Below are positions 7,817 to 19,887 of a stretch of 64,000 nt of DNA, in pieces (the first letter of the stretch is position 1; each line of letters opens with the position of its first letter). Made by a program: the position numbers and the translations under genes. The DNA lies in NCBI RefSeq assembly GCF_031180885.1, contig NZ_JAPSLK010000004.1, forward strand, positions 1 through 64,000, in the 5' to 3' direction. Origin of the DNA: Saccharothrix sp. GTDB taxonomy: Bacteria; Actinomycetota; Actinomycetes; Mycobacteriales; Pseudonocardiaceae. A model generated the notes under the pieces. It saw nothing but the letters and a program-made list of their open reading frames with translations. It searched no databases and was not told the DNA's origin.

Positions 7817-8350
7817 GTGCTGACCGACGCGCTGCGCGCCCACGACTGGCCCGAACGGCCGCTGGCCGACCAGCCCCTGGGCATCGACCTCCTCAACACC
7901 CGGTGGATCACCGGCACCACCTGGTACGACGTCCTCGACCACGACGACCTGACCCGCGCCTGGCTCGCCGACCACGGCCTGCCCACCGATCCCGTGCCCC
8001 GCGCCGAACTCCGGCAGACCCGCGAGGCCGTGGTCGCCGCCATCGCCGACGAGGCGAACCTGCCCGCCCTGGACACCTTGCTCGACCACGGCCGCCTGCG
8101 CCTCACCGTCGACGCCGAGCACCCGGACGTCGCCGACCCGGCGTGGCACGCGGCCTGGGTGTGCCTGCGCGACTACCTCCGCCTGCGCGCCGAGTCCCCC
8201 GACCGCATCCGCAAGTGCGCCAACCCGGACTGCGTCCTGCACTTCGTGGACACCTCGCGCACCGGCCGCCGCCAGTGGTGCTCCATGACCGCGTGCGGCA
8301 ACCGCCTCAAGGCGCGCCGGCACCACGGGCGGCAGCGCGCACAAGCGTGA
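7817..8350 (+). CDS. CGNR zinc-finger (ABATE domain) regulator
   Basis: Protein of 177 residues with an N-terminal ABATE/DUF1470-type domain (GIDLLNTRW near 22-30) and a C-terminal CGNR zinc finger: RKCANPDCVLHF...RRQWCSMTACGNRLKARRH, with zinc-ligand Cys about 134, 139, 155 and 160. Such proteins are predicted stress- or ligand-responsive DNA-binding regulators. The GTG start at 7817 has an excellent AGGAGG site 4 bases upstream. The two matching operators in front suggest that it regulates itself and the divergent hydrolase. Its last 44 bases overlap the 3' end of the convergent MFS gene. Confidence 0.9.
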   Translation: MLTDALRAHDWPERPLADQPLGIDLLNTRWITGTTWYDVLDHDDLTRAWLADHGLPTDPVPRAELRQTREAVVAAIADEANLPALDTLLDHGRLRLTVDAEHPDVADPAWHAAWVCLRDYLRLRAESPDRIRKCANPDCVLHFVDTSRTGRRQWCSMTACGNRLKARRHHGRQRAQA

Positions 8351-9458
8351 GCGTCCACAGGCACCCGAGCAGTGCGATCAGCCCCGCCCCGGCCAATGCC
8401 CAGGGGATACCGGCCGACCGGGCCACCAGCCCCAGCAGCATCGGCCCGCCACCCAGCCCGAGGTCGAGGAACGCGCTGGCCGTGCCCGACGCCGCGCCTC
8501 GCTCGTGCGGGCGCGCGGTGGCGAACACGGCCGAGAAGAACGCGGGCGTGCTGAACGTGACCCCCAACGCCAGCAGGACGGTCCCGGCGACCAGGCCGAC
8601 CGGAGTGCCCCACACCGCCGCCAGCCCCAACCCGAGCCCGATCGACGCCAGCGCCCCGGCCGCCAGCGGCAGCGACGGCAGCCGGTCGGGCACCCGCGCG
8701 AACGCGATCCGGCTGATCACCACCACGATCCCGTAGACGAACAACGGCAGGCTGGTGTTCGTCAGCCCCACGTCCCGCGCGTGCAGCGCCGCGAACGCCA
8801 GGAACCCGCCGATCGCCGCCAACGACGCGCAGAACCCGATGCTCGGCGCCACCGCCGGCCGGTGCACCAACCGCAGCCCGGCGTGCCCGCGCTCCCCGCC
8901 CGTCCCCCTGATCAACGCCGCCAACACCGCCGCCACCACGCTGAGCCCGGCCGCGCCCACCCAGGCCGCCCCGAACCCGCCCCGCTCCACCAGCACCTCG
9001 CCCAGCGGCGGCCCGAACGCCAACCCCAGGTACAGGCCCAACGAGTTGTAGCTGAGCGCCTCGCCCATCCGCGCCGGCCCGGCCAGGTCCGCCAGCGCCG
9101 CGAAAGACGCCACGAAGAACGCCGCCTCCGCCACCCCCAACAGCAACCGCAACCCCACCACGACGGCCGTGGACCCGGCCAACGCCGTCAACCCCATCCC
9201 CACCGCGCACAGCAAGGCGCCACCGACCAGCAACGGCCGCCGACCCAGCCGGTCCGACAACACCCCCGCGAACGGCCGCAGGATCAACGCCGAGATCGCG
9301 AATGCCCCGAACGCCACCCCCGCCGCCGCCTCGTCCCCGCCCAACGGCCCGGTGACGTAGAGCGGCAACGTGTAGACGGCCACCCCGGTGGCCGTGAAGT
9401 ACCCCAGATCCGCCACCGTGAGCAACACGAACCCACTGGTGAACAACCTGTCACCCAC
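8307..9458 (-). CDS. MFS transporter
   Basis: Major facilitator permease of 383 residues with about 12 membrane segments. The loop 2-3 motif LSDRLGRRPLLVGGALL and the central amphipathic loop rich in basic residues mark the MFS fold. Size and N-terminal topology resemble small-molecule efflux pumps; the substrate is unknown. The GTG start at 9458 overlaps by 8 bases the stop codon (9453-9451) of the second frame of the upstream XRE-type regulator, so translation is coupled. It converges on the CGNR gene with a 44-base overlap. Confidence 0.85.
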   Translation of the reverse strand: MGDRLFTSGFVLLTVADLGYFTATGVAVYTLPLYVTGPLGGDEAAAGVAFGAFAISALILRPFAGVLSDRLGRRPLLVGGALLCAVGMGLTALAGSTAVVVGLRLLLGVAEAAFFVASFAALADLAGPARMGEALSYNSLGLYLGLAFGPPLGEVLVERGGFGAAWVGAAGLSVVAAVLAALIRGTGGERGHAGLRLVHRPAVAPSIGFCASLAAIGGFLAFAALHARDVGLTNTSLPLFVYGIVVVISRIAFARVPDRLPSLPLAAGALASIGLGLGLAAVWGTPVGLVAGTVLLALGVTFSTPAFFSAVFATARPHERGAASGTASAFLDLGLGGGPMLLGLVARSAGIPWALAGAGLIALLGCLWTLTLVRAAARGAGAP

Positions 9459-10309
9459 ACGCCCATCGTGAGCCGGACCCCTCGGTCCCGCGACCCGGGC
9501 TAGCGGATGAGGGCGGCGAACCGCCGAACCTCTCGAACCCGCCCCACCCCGCGACGAACCGCTGCTTCAACCCCACCAGTTTCCGCCGCACGAGGTCACC
9601 ACCCCACGGCGCACCCACCGTCGCCTGCGCCGCCGCCACCGTCGCCTGCGCCGCCGCCACCGTCGCCTGCGCCGCCGCCACCGCCGACTCGGGCTCCGCC
9701 GCACACGCGTACGCGTCCGCCAACCGCACGCTGAACAACGCCCGACTCGACCGCGAATTTACCGGCGTCCTCCGCAACGCCTCCGGCGCGCACTCCACCG
9801 CCCGCGCCGCCAACCCCGCCGCGTCACGCCCCGTCGCGTCACGCCGCACCGCCAGGTCCCGGAAGCACGCGGCCCGCCCGGCGTCGAGCAGCATCAACCC
9901 TTGGCGCGACGGCAACGTCCGCAGATCCGGCGACAACCGCTCAGCCCGCTCCAACGCGCGCAGGCACGACACCTCGTCCCCGCTCGCGCCGTGCACCCGC
10001 GCCTCCAGCAGCGAAGCCAGGAAGTCCACCGCCGCATCCCCGGGAGCCTCGAGCGTCCCGACCCTCCGCACGCCGCTCGTCCTCCACCGCCGACCACAGC
10101 GCCAACAACTCGCGGTCGTGCAGCAGATCAACGCACCGGGCGGCGAGATCGGGTGGCGGCCGACGGGTACCGGCTTCGACCTTGCTGATCAGCGAGTGGT
10201 GGTAGCCCAGGAGATTGCCGAGTCCCGCCTGGGTCAAACCGGCGGCCGTGCGCGAATCCCGCAGCCTACGGCGGACTCCACCCGCGCGCTGACATGTCGC
10301 GGGGCGCAC
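9451..10309 (-). pseudogene. XRE-family regulator with TPR-like C-terminus, frameshifted
   Basis: The N-terminal part (from about 10309) encodes a helix-turn-helix, VRRRLRDSRTAAGLTQAGLGNLLGYHHSLISKVEAGTRRPPPDLAARCVDLL, and then LLALWSAVEDERRAEG. From about 10070 the coding signal moves to another frame (EAPGDAAVDFLASLLEARVHGASGDEVSCLRALERAERLS...), which is helical and TPR-like and continues to 9451. Together they make a full-length actinomycete XRE regulator interrupted by a frameshift near 10060-10090. The C-terminal half contains three VAAAQAT repeats. The last frame overlaps the MFS start. It may be a genuine pseudogene or a sequencing error. Confidence 0.7.
9617..9679. repeat. Three 21-bp tandem repeats in the TPR-like region
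   Basis: Three near-identical 21-base units beginning ACCGTCGCCTGCG encode VAAAQAT three times on the minus strand. In-frame repeat expansion keeps the helical phase of the protein. Confidence 0.85.
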
Positions 10310-10402
10310 TACCGGCGCCGTTGGACGCTCGCGTATTTCCCGGCCCCGAAACCGCGCGAGCGTCCAACAGCCGGGTACTGGTCCTGGTCCTCAGTCGATC
10401 GC

Positions 10403-10482
10403 CGCCGTCCTCGGGCGGCCCCCGCCGTCCTCGGGCGGCCGCCGCTGTCGTCGGGCGGTCGGCGCTGTCGTCGGGCGGTCGG
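10403..10482. repeat. Four 20-bp tandem repeats
   Basis: Units of 20 bases start at 10403, 10423, 10443 and 10463, with consensus CGCYGTCSTCGGGCGGYC. The first two and the last two form sub-families. The array lies immediately downstream of the small acidic protein gene and ends 2 bases before its stop codon. Confidence 0.85.
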
Positions 10483-10484
10483 CG

Positions 10485-10691
10485 CTAGACGGGGTCGGGC
10501 TCGTCGTCGAGGGGGACGACGCGCTGCTGGTCGGCGACGTCGGCCGGGTCGGCGTGCAGCCACGCCTCGCCCAGCGGTTCCAGGTCGTCGGGCTCGGCGT
10601 CCGGGTCGACCGGGGTGCGCTGGTCGACGGTGTCGCGCTCGGGGAGGTCCACCGCGTCGGCGTGCCGGAAGACCTCGTCCTCGACGCCCAT
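10485..10691 (-). CDS. Small conserved acidic protein
   Basis: Protein of 68 residues, very rich in Asp and Glu (MGVEDEVFRHADAVDLPERDTVDQRTPVDPDAEPDD...), with no membrane segment or Cys. It resembles short acidic hypothetical proteins common in actinomycetes, known to me only by appearance; no function is established. The start is supported by an AAAGGGG site about 8 bases upstream of ATG 10691. Third codon positions are almost all G or C, as in real genes here. It is divergent from the next gene. Confidence 0.7.
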   Translation of the reverse strand: MGVEDEVFRHADAVDLPERDTVDQRTPVDPDAEPDDLEPLGEAWLHADPADVADQQRVVPLDDEPDPV

Positions 10692-10789
10692 GGTCGAGCC
10701 CCTTTCGTCGTGTCCGGTGCGGGTCCTTGCGTCCCTGTTCTACCCCGGTTGCCTGGCGGGCGCGAAAGAAAGTAGGCACGATCGACGGC

Positions 10790-11140
10790 GTGACCCTCCC
10801 GCTGTTCGGCGACCCGGCGCCCGGCCCGGACCTCGACCCGCACCCCGGCGTGCCCGGCGAGGCGTGGGCGGCCGACCAGTTCCGCGGGCGAGGGCTGCGG
10901 ATCGGGCGGAACAGGACGGTGCACCGGGCGGGTTTCGTGCTGGACGAGCGCGGCGTGGAGATCCCCGCGCCGGACTGCCACGCCGGCTACTTCGCCGCCG
11001 GCCGTCCGTGGTGGCAGGTCTACTTCCCGACCACCGACCCGGTCGACTGCGGCCTGTGCCTGGACGCCCGCCGCCACTCCTCAGCCCCACAACGCCTACC
11101 CGGCCAACTGACCCTCGACCTGGGCGACCTCTCCGCCTGA
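10790..11140 (+). CDS. Small hypothetical protein with Cys cluster
   Basis: Hypothetical protein of 116 residues beginning VTLPLFGDPAPGPDLDPHPG. The middle has RIGRNRTVHRAGFVLDERG and PDCHAGYFAAGRPWWQVYFP, and the end has DPVDCGLCLDARR, so one isolated Cys-His and a CxxC could bind a metal. I do not recognise the family. GTG 10790 is chosen because coding codon usage begins there; a much longer frame upstream lacks it. It stands alone and is followed by 450 bases of low-complexity DNA. Confidence 0.6.
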   Translation: MTLPLFGDPAPGPDLDPHPGVPGEAWAADQFRGRGLRIGRNRTVHRAGFVLDERGVEIPAPDCHAGYFAAGRPWWQVYFPTTDPVDCGLCLDARRHSSAPQRLPGQLTLDLGDLSA

Positions 11141-11590
11141 CCCGAACACCCTCGCCCACCCAGCTCCGCCCCGCCCACCACTGCCGCCCGCCCACCCCGC
11201 CGCCCTCACCACCCTCGCGGGCCCCGCCGACCCGGCCGCCCTCACCCACACCCACGCGCCTCGCCGACCTCGCGCGCCTCGCCTGACCCGCGCCCGTCCG
11301 CCTCGCGCATGACCCCCGGCGGCCAGCCCGCCTCGCACGGCCCCGCCGACTCCGCCCGCTCCGCCCGCCTCGCACCCCGCCTCCCTCGCGTGTGACCCCG
11401 CCGACCTCACCCGACTCGCGCACCCGCCAGCCCCGCGCGCCCCTGCCAGCTCCGGCCTGCCTCGCGCGCCCCTGCCAGCTCCGGCCTGCCTCGCGCAGCC
11501 CCGTTCGCCCTGGGCCGCCTCGCGAGCCTCCGCCGGGTCCCTGCTGGGGTGCTCGGTCGGCTTCTGAACCGGTCCCACGTGGAGCAACCC
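11141..11590. other. C-rich low-complexity intergenic stretch
   Basis: The stretch is dominated by CCCGCC, CTCGC and CACC words, with strong C over G on the plus strand. All six frames are open for long distances only because stop codons are rare; none shows sensible protein. A 29-base unit is duplicated in tandem at 11434-11462 and 11463-11491. The minus strand has G-quadruplex potential. Confidence 0.6.
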
Positions 11591-11658
11591 TACGCGTGAT
11601 CACGCTCGAAGCTGCGCAAAGCACCCTCCGTGATGAGCGAAGTTGTAATAAACACCCG

Positions 11659-11730
11659 TTGACCGCGCAAGAATGCGCACATAGTGTGCCCCGCAAGCAC
11701 AACGTGGTGTGTGACATACGACAACGTCAC
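11659..11730 (+). promoter_or_regulatory. Promoter/operator of sugar ABC operon
   Basis: TTGACC (11659-11664) is a -35 candidate and CATAGT (11680-11685) a -10 candidate. Between them lies the inverted repeat GCGCA-AGAA-TGCGC (11665-11678), the type of element bound by LacI-family repressors. A second inverted repeat GTGAC...GTCAC lies at 11711-11730. The region is clearly AT-richer than its surroundings. No LacI gene is in the window. Confidence 0.5.
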
Positions 11731-11759
11731 GCACCCCCCTTGGCGCGAGGAGAGTGCAC

Positions 11760-13019
11760 ATGAGCAACCGGTGGTGGAAGGTGCTCGCCGCGGCGACAGT
11801 CGTGGTGAGCGCCGCGGCCTGTGGTGGTGGCGGAAGTGGCTCGGACGGGGGTCCGGTCACGTTGACCTACGCGATCTGGGACAAGGACCAGCAGCCCGCG
11901 ATGGAGAAGATCGCGCAGGAGTACACCAAGGCCCACCCCAACGTCACCGTCAAGGTCCAGCTCACCGCCAACAAGGAGTACTGGACCAAGCTCCAGACCG
12001 CGGTCACCGGCGGCAGCGCGCCCGACGTGTTCTGGATGAACGGCCCGCGCATCGGCCTCTACGCCGCCCAAGGCGTCCTCCAGCCGCTGGACGAGCAGAT
12101 CTCCGCCGCCGGCGCGGACACCGCCGCCTACCCGAAGTCCCTGGTGGACCTCTACACGTTCGAGGGCAAGAAGTACGGCCTGCCCAAGGACTACGACACC
12201 ATCGGCCTCTGGTACAACAAGACCCTCTTCGACGCGGCCGGCGTCAAGCACCCCGACGCCACCTGGACGTGGGACGACCTCAAGGCCGCCGCGGCCAAGC
12301 TCACCGACCCCGCCAAGGGCCAGTACGGCATCGCCGCCCCCGCCGACTCGCAGGCCAACTACTACAACACGATCTTCCAGGCCGGTGGCACGGTCATCTC
12401 CGACGACGGCAAGAAGTCCGGGTTCGGCGACCCGGCGACCATCGAGGGCCTGAAGTTCTGGGTGGACCTCATCAAGGCCGGTTCCTCACCGACGGTCCAG
12501 CAGATGTCGGACACCGAGCCCACGCAGCTCTTCTCCTCCGGCAAGGTCGCCATGTACTACGGCGGGTCGTGGGAAGCCAACGGGTTCGCCAAGAACGCCG
12601 ACCTGACCGGCAAGGTCGACGTCGCCCCGCTGCCCAAGGGCAAGAAGCAGGCGGTCGTCATCCACGGTCTGGCCAACGTCGCCTACGCCAAGTCCAAGAA
12701 CCCCGAGGAAGCCGCCGACTTCGCCGTGTTCGCCAGCGGCAAGCAGGCTCAGCGGATCCAGGCCGAGGCGGGCGCGGTGATCTCCGCCTACCAGGGCACG
12801 CAGGACACGTGGGTCAAGGCGCACCCGCAGTTCAACCTCCAGGCGTTCATCGACCAGGTCCCCAACTCCGTCCCGCTCCCGCGCTCCAAGAACACCTCAG
12901 CCTGGACCAAGCACGCCGAAGACCTCCTGCTCAAGGCGTGGACCGGTGAGAAGGACGTCGCCGACGCGGCGAAGGAACTGGCCAAGGCCGTGGACGAGGA
13001 ACTGGGCAAGGAGAAGTGA
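11760..13019 (+). CDS. ABC transporter sugar-binding lipoprotein
   Basis: Extracellular solute-binding protein family 1 member of 419 residues. The signal peptide ends with a lipobox VVSAAAC (lipidated Cys about 21), followed by a Gly/Ser linker. The mature part has the usual sequence of such receptors (LTYAIWDKDQQPAMEKIAQEYTKAHPNVTVKVQL...). It captures an oligo- or monosaccharide outside the membrane and delivers it to the two permeases encoded next. ATG 11760 follows an AGGAG site by 7 bases. Its stop overlaps the next start (GTGA). No ATPase gene is present, so it probably uses a shared MsiK-type ATPase encoded elsewhere (inference). Confidence 0.92.
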   Translation: MSNRWWKVLAAATVVVSAAACGGGGSGSDGGPVTLTYAIWDKDQQPAMEKIAQEYTKAHPNVTVKVQLTANKEYWTKLQTAVTGGSAPDVFWMNGPRIGLYAAQGVLQPLDEQISAAGADTAAYPKSLVDLYTFEGKKYGLPKDYDTIGLWYNKTLFDAAGVKHPDATWTWDDLKAAAAKLTDPAKGQYGIAAPADSQANYYNTIFQAGGTVISDDGKKSGFGDPATIEGLKFWVDLIKAGSSPTVQQMSDTEPTQLFSSGKVAMYYGGSWEANGFAKNADLTGKVDVAPLPKGKKQAVVIHGLANVAYAKSKNPEEAADFAVFASGKQAQRIQAEAGAVISAYQGTQDTWVKAHPQFNLQAFIDQVPNSVPLPRSKNTSAWTKHAEDLLLKAWTGEKDVADAAKELAKAVDEELGKEK

Positions 13020-13978
13020 CCACGCTGGAGGAGGTCCCCGTCGCCGCGCCGCAGCGCGCGGTGGCGGGGCGACCCGCGCGCAAGCGGCTGCGCCGCCGGG
13101 AGTGGCTGTGGGGCTTCGCGTTCATCGCGCCCAACGGCCTGGGCCTGCTGGCCTTCTACATCTGGCCGGTGTTCCAGACGCTGTACTACAGCTTCACCGA
13201 GTGGGGCGCGTTCGGCGGCCACACGTGGATCGGCGCGGAGAACTACGTCAAGCTCGTCTCCGACCCGGAAGTGTCGGGAGCGCTGAAGAACACGCTGCTG
13301 TACGCGGCGCTGGTGCTGCTCGGCGTGCCGATCTCGCTGGTGCTCGCGGCCCTGATCAACACGCCGGGGCTGCGCGGCGCGGCGGTGTACCGGGTGCTGT
13401 ACTTCCTACCGGTGGTCACCATGCCGGCGGCGGTCGGCATGGTGTGGCGGTGGCTCTACAACGGTGACATCGGCCTGATCAACCACGTGCTGTCGCTGGT
13501 CGGCATCGAAGGCCACCACTGGGTCGCCGACCCGAGGTTCGCCTTGTACGCCACGGCGGTCGTGGGCATCTGGATGACCGTCGGCTACAACATGGTGATC
13601 TTCGCGGCGGGCCTGAAGGGCATCCCGAAGGACCTCTACGAGGCCGCCGAACTCGACGGCGCCGGGCCGGTCCGGCAGTTCTTCAGCATCACGCTGCCGA
13701 TGCTGAGCCCCACGGCGTTCTTCGTCACCGTGCTGACCTCGATCGGCGCGTTGCAGGTCTTCGACGTCATCTACCTGATGCTGGGCTCCAACAGCGCCGC
13801 GCTGCGCAACCCGGCCATCGACGAGAACCAGACGATCGTGTTCCTGTTCTTCGAGCGGGCGTTCGTGGACAACGACAAGGGGTACGCGGCGGCCATCGCG
13901 TTCGTGCTGCTGCTGGTGATCCTGCTGCTGACGATCGTGCAGTTCCGGGCGCAGAAGAGGTGGGTGCACTATGCCTGA
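13016..13978 (+). CDS. Sugar ABC transporter permease (MalF-like)
   Basis: Inner-membrane permease of 320 residues with about six membrane segments. The ATPase-coupling EAA loop reads YEAAELDGAGPVRQFFSITLPMLSP, in the canonical position near 200-225. The cytoplasmic N-terminus is long and basic (RKRLRRREW). GTG 13016 overlaps the stop of the binding-protein gene by 4 bases, indicating translational coupling. It pairs with the next permease to form the channel. Confidence 0.92.
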   Translation: MTTLEEVPVAAPQRAVAGRPARKRLRRREWLWGFAFIAPNGLGLLAFYIWPVFQTLYYSFTEWGAFGGHTWIGAENYVKLVSDPEVSGALKNTLLYAALVLLGVPISLVLAALINTPGLRGAAVYRVLYFLPVVTMPAAVGMVWRWLYNGDIGLINHVLSLVGIEGHHWVADPRFALYATAVVGIWMTVGYNMVIFAAGLKGIPKDLYEAAELDGAGPVRQFFSITLPMLSPTAFFVTVLTSIGALQVFDVIYLMLGSNSAALRNPAIDENQTIVFLFFERAFVDNDKGYAAAIAFVLLLVILLLTIVQFRAQKRWVHYA

Positions 13979-14798
13979 GCGGGTGGCCCGGCGGACGTGG
14001 CCGGTGCACGCGGTGCTGGTGGTCGGGGCGCTGGTCATGGTCGCGCCGCTGGTGTGGGAGTTCCTGACCTCGGTGAAGTCGTTCGGCGAGTCGGTGCGGG
14101 TGCCGCCGACGATCCTGCCGGGGACGTGGGACTGGTCGAACTACACCAAGGTGTTCCACAGCATCCCGTTCGGCGAGCAGTTGCTGAACACGGTGCTGAT
14201 GACGGCCGGGCGGACCGCGGGCCAGTTGCTGCTGTGCTCGATGGCGGCCTACGCGTTCGCGCGGCTGGCGTTCCCCGGGCGGGACGTGATCTTCATGCTG
14301 TTCCTGTCCGTCCTGATGGTGCCCAGCCAGCTGTTCCTGATCCCGCAGTACCAGATCATGCAGGAGCTGGGGTGGCTGAACTCGTTGCAGGCGCTGATCG
14401 TGCCGGGCGTGTTCAGCGCGTTCGGGACGTTCCTGCTGCGGCAGTTCTTCCTGTCCCTGCCCAAGGACTTGGAGGAAGCCGCCGGTCTGGACGGCGCGAA
14501 CCCGTTGCGGATCTACTGGCACATCATGCTGCCGCTGGCCCGGCCCGGTCTGGTGGCGCTGGGCATCCTGACCGTGCTGTGGTCGTGGAACGACCTGATG
14601 TGGCCGCTGGTGGTCAACAACGACCCCGAGCAGATGACGCTGTCGGCGGGCCTGGCCACGCTCAAGGGCGAGCACTTCACCGACTACCCGGTGCTGATGG
14701 CCGGATCGCTGCTGGCGACGCTGCCCGTCATCGTGGTGTTCATCGTCATGCAGAGGCGCGTGCTGGAGGGCATCGCGTTCACCGGTTCGAAGGGATGA
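13971..14798 (+). CDS. Sugar ABC transporter permease (MalG-like)
   Basis: Second permease of the importer, 275 residues, about six membrane segments. The EAA loop is LEEAAGLDGANPLRIYWHIMLPLARP. ATG 13971 overlaps the preceding gene by 8 bases. The length and the position after a MalF-like gene are typical for carbohydrate uptake family CUT1 systems. It is followed after 4 bases by a dehydrogenase that probably acts on the imported compound. Confidence 0.92.
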   Translation: MPERVARRTWPVHAVLVVGALVMVAPLVWEFLTSVKSFGESVRVPPTILPGTWDWSNYTKVFHSIPFGEQLLNTVLMTAGRTAGQLLLCSMAAYAFARLAFPGRDVIFMLFLSVLMVPSQLFLIPQYQIMQELGWLNSLQALIVPGVFSAFGTFLLRQFFLSLPKDLEEAAGLDGANPLRIYWHIMLPLARPGLVALGILTVLWSWNDLMWPLVVNNDPEQMTLSAGLATLKGEHFTDYPVLMAGSLLATLPVIVVFIVMQRRVLEGIAFTGSKG

Positions 14799-14802
14799 GG
14801 CG

Positions 14803-15975
14803 TTGACGGACCTGCGGATCGGCGTCATCGGGTACGGGCTGCGCGCGCCCCTGGTCGCGCACGCCCACCAGCCGGGGCGGGGGAGTGCGGTGGTGGCGGT
14901 GGCCGACCCCCGCCCGGAGCGGCGCGAGTTGGCCGAATCCACTTTCGGCGCCTTCACCACCCCGGACGCCGACGAACTGCTCAAAGCGGACTTGGACGCG
15001 GTCTTCGTGCTCAGCCCCGACCACCTGCACGTCGAGCACGCACTGGCCGCGTTCGACGCGGGCATCCCCGTCTACCTGGAGAAACCCCTGGCGATCACGG
15101 TCGCGGACGCCGACCTGATCCTCGCCAGAGCCCGGTCTTCCGGTGTGAAGGTCTACATCGGACACAACATGCGCCACATGTCCGTGGTGCGGACCATGCG
15201 CAAGCTGATCCTCGACGGGGCGATCGGCGAGGTGCAGGCGGTGTGGTGCCGGCACTTCGTGGGGCACGGCGGTGACTACTACTTCAAGGACTGGCACGCC
15301 GAACGCGCCAAGGGCACCGGGCTGCTGTTGCAGAAGGGCGCGCACGACCTGGACGTGATCCACTGGCTCGCCGGCGGATACACGCGGCGGGTCAACGCGA
15401 TGGGTGCGCTGTCGGTCTACGGGCGGGTGACGGATCGGCTGGCGTCGCCGCAGTACAAGACGGGGCACGACTGGGACGAGTACCGGGGCAACTGGCCGCC
15501 GTTGGCGCAGACCGGGTTGAACCCGGTGATCGACGTCGAGGACCTGTCGATGGTCAACATGGCGTTGGACAACGGTGTGCTGGCGTCCTACCAGCAGTGC
15601 CACTTCACGCCGGACTACTGGCGGAACTACACGGTGATCGGCACCGAGGGCCGGTTGGAGAACATCGGGGACACGCCGGGTTCGTCGGTCCACGTCTGGA
15701 ACCGGCGGCACCGGGGGTACGCGGAGCCCGATGTGGTGGTGCGGATTCCTGAGGCCGAAGGCGGCCACGGAGGGGCCGACCCTCGGATCGTGGCGGAGTT
15801 CCTGGGGTTCGTGCGGGCGGGCGGGGCCACGTTGACCTCGCCGGTGGCGGCGCGGGAGGCGGTGGCCACGGGGTGTGCGGCGACGGAGTCGTTGCGGGCG
15901 GGTGGTGTGGTGGTGGATGTGCCCGCGTTGGCGGAGGAATTGGTGGCGTATTACGAGCGCGGACAGGTGGAATGA
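14803..15975 (+). CDS. Gfo/Idh/MocA-family oxidoreductase
   Basis: NAD(P)-dependent dehydrogenase of 390 residues. The Rossmann start is IGVIGYGLRAPLVAHAHQPG (5-24), EKPLAIT carries the family Lys that contacts substrate, and a long C-terminal alpha/beta domain follows. Members oxidise or epimerise sugars, inositols and related compounds. It uses TTG 14803 as start, preceded by a GGATGAGG site, 4 bases after the permease stop. Its place in the operon suggests that it processes the sugar imported by the ABC system. The exact substrate is not visible. Confidence 0.88.
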   Translation: MTDLRIGVIGYGLRAPLVAHAHQPGRGSAVVAVADPRPERRELAESTFGAFTTPDADELLKADLDAVFVLSPDHLHVEHALAAFDAGIPVYLEKPLAITVADADLILARARSSGVKVYIGHNMRHMSVVRTMRKLILDGAIGEVQAVWCRHFVGHGGDYYFKDWHAERAKGTGLLLQKGAHDLDVIHWLAGGYTRRVNAMGALSVYGRVTDRLASPQYKTGHDWDEYRGNWPPLAQTGLNPVIDVEDLSMVNMALDNGVLASYQQCHFTPDYWRNYTVIGTEGRLENIGDTPGSSVHVWNRRHRGYAEPDVVVRIPEAEGGHGGADPRIVAEFLGFVRAGGATLTSPVAAREAVATGCAATESLRAGGVVVDVPALAEELVAYYERGQVE

Positions 15976-16120
15976 ACAACTCGTCCACATGGTGAGATCG
16001 CGGTCGGTGGTGCCTTAGGGTGTCACTCGTTCGGTGTTTTCGCTGGTGGCGCGCTTGCGGGTGGCTTGAAGCGGTAGCCGTGAGTGACGCTCACGAGTGA
16101 TCTTTTGCTAAGCTCCCGAC

Positions 16121-16195
16121 CACTGGTCGAGAGGCGCTGCAACGGACTCCGCGTCCGCCACGCTCGACCAGGTGGGACCACCGCAAGGGCGCCTT
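16121..16195 (+). ncRNA. S-adenosylhomocysteine (SAH) riboswitch
   Basis: Outer stem CTGGTCGAG (16123-16131) pairs with CTCGACCAG (16163-16171). The conserved core GAGAGGCGCTGCAACGG follows the first arm, CCGCCACGCTCG precedes and enters the second, and AAGGGCGCC lies downstream, where GCGCC (16189-16193) can pair with GGCGC (16133-16137) as the pseudoknot. This is the known architecture of SAH riboswitches, which turn on SAH recycling genes such as metH and ahcY when SAH accumulates. It ends about 17 bases before the metH ribosome site. One base of the usual CCAGGCUCG core differs (CCACGCTCG). Confidence 0.88.
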
Positions 16196-16224
16196 CCATG
16201 TGATGAACCATGGGAGGAGTCCGG

Positions 16225-19839
<3,615 letters not shown>

Positions 19840-19887
19840 GCCCCGGACCGTCCCGGCGAGCGGTGCCGGCCGGGCGTCGGCGATGCT

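Noticed and set aside
9617-9679. Possible CRISPR-like repeats
   Set aside because: The 21-bp units are directly adjacent without spacers and encode a protein repeat.
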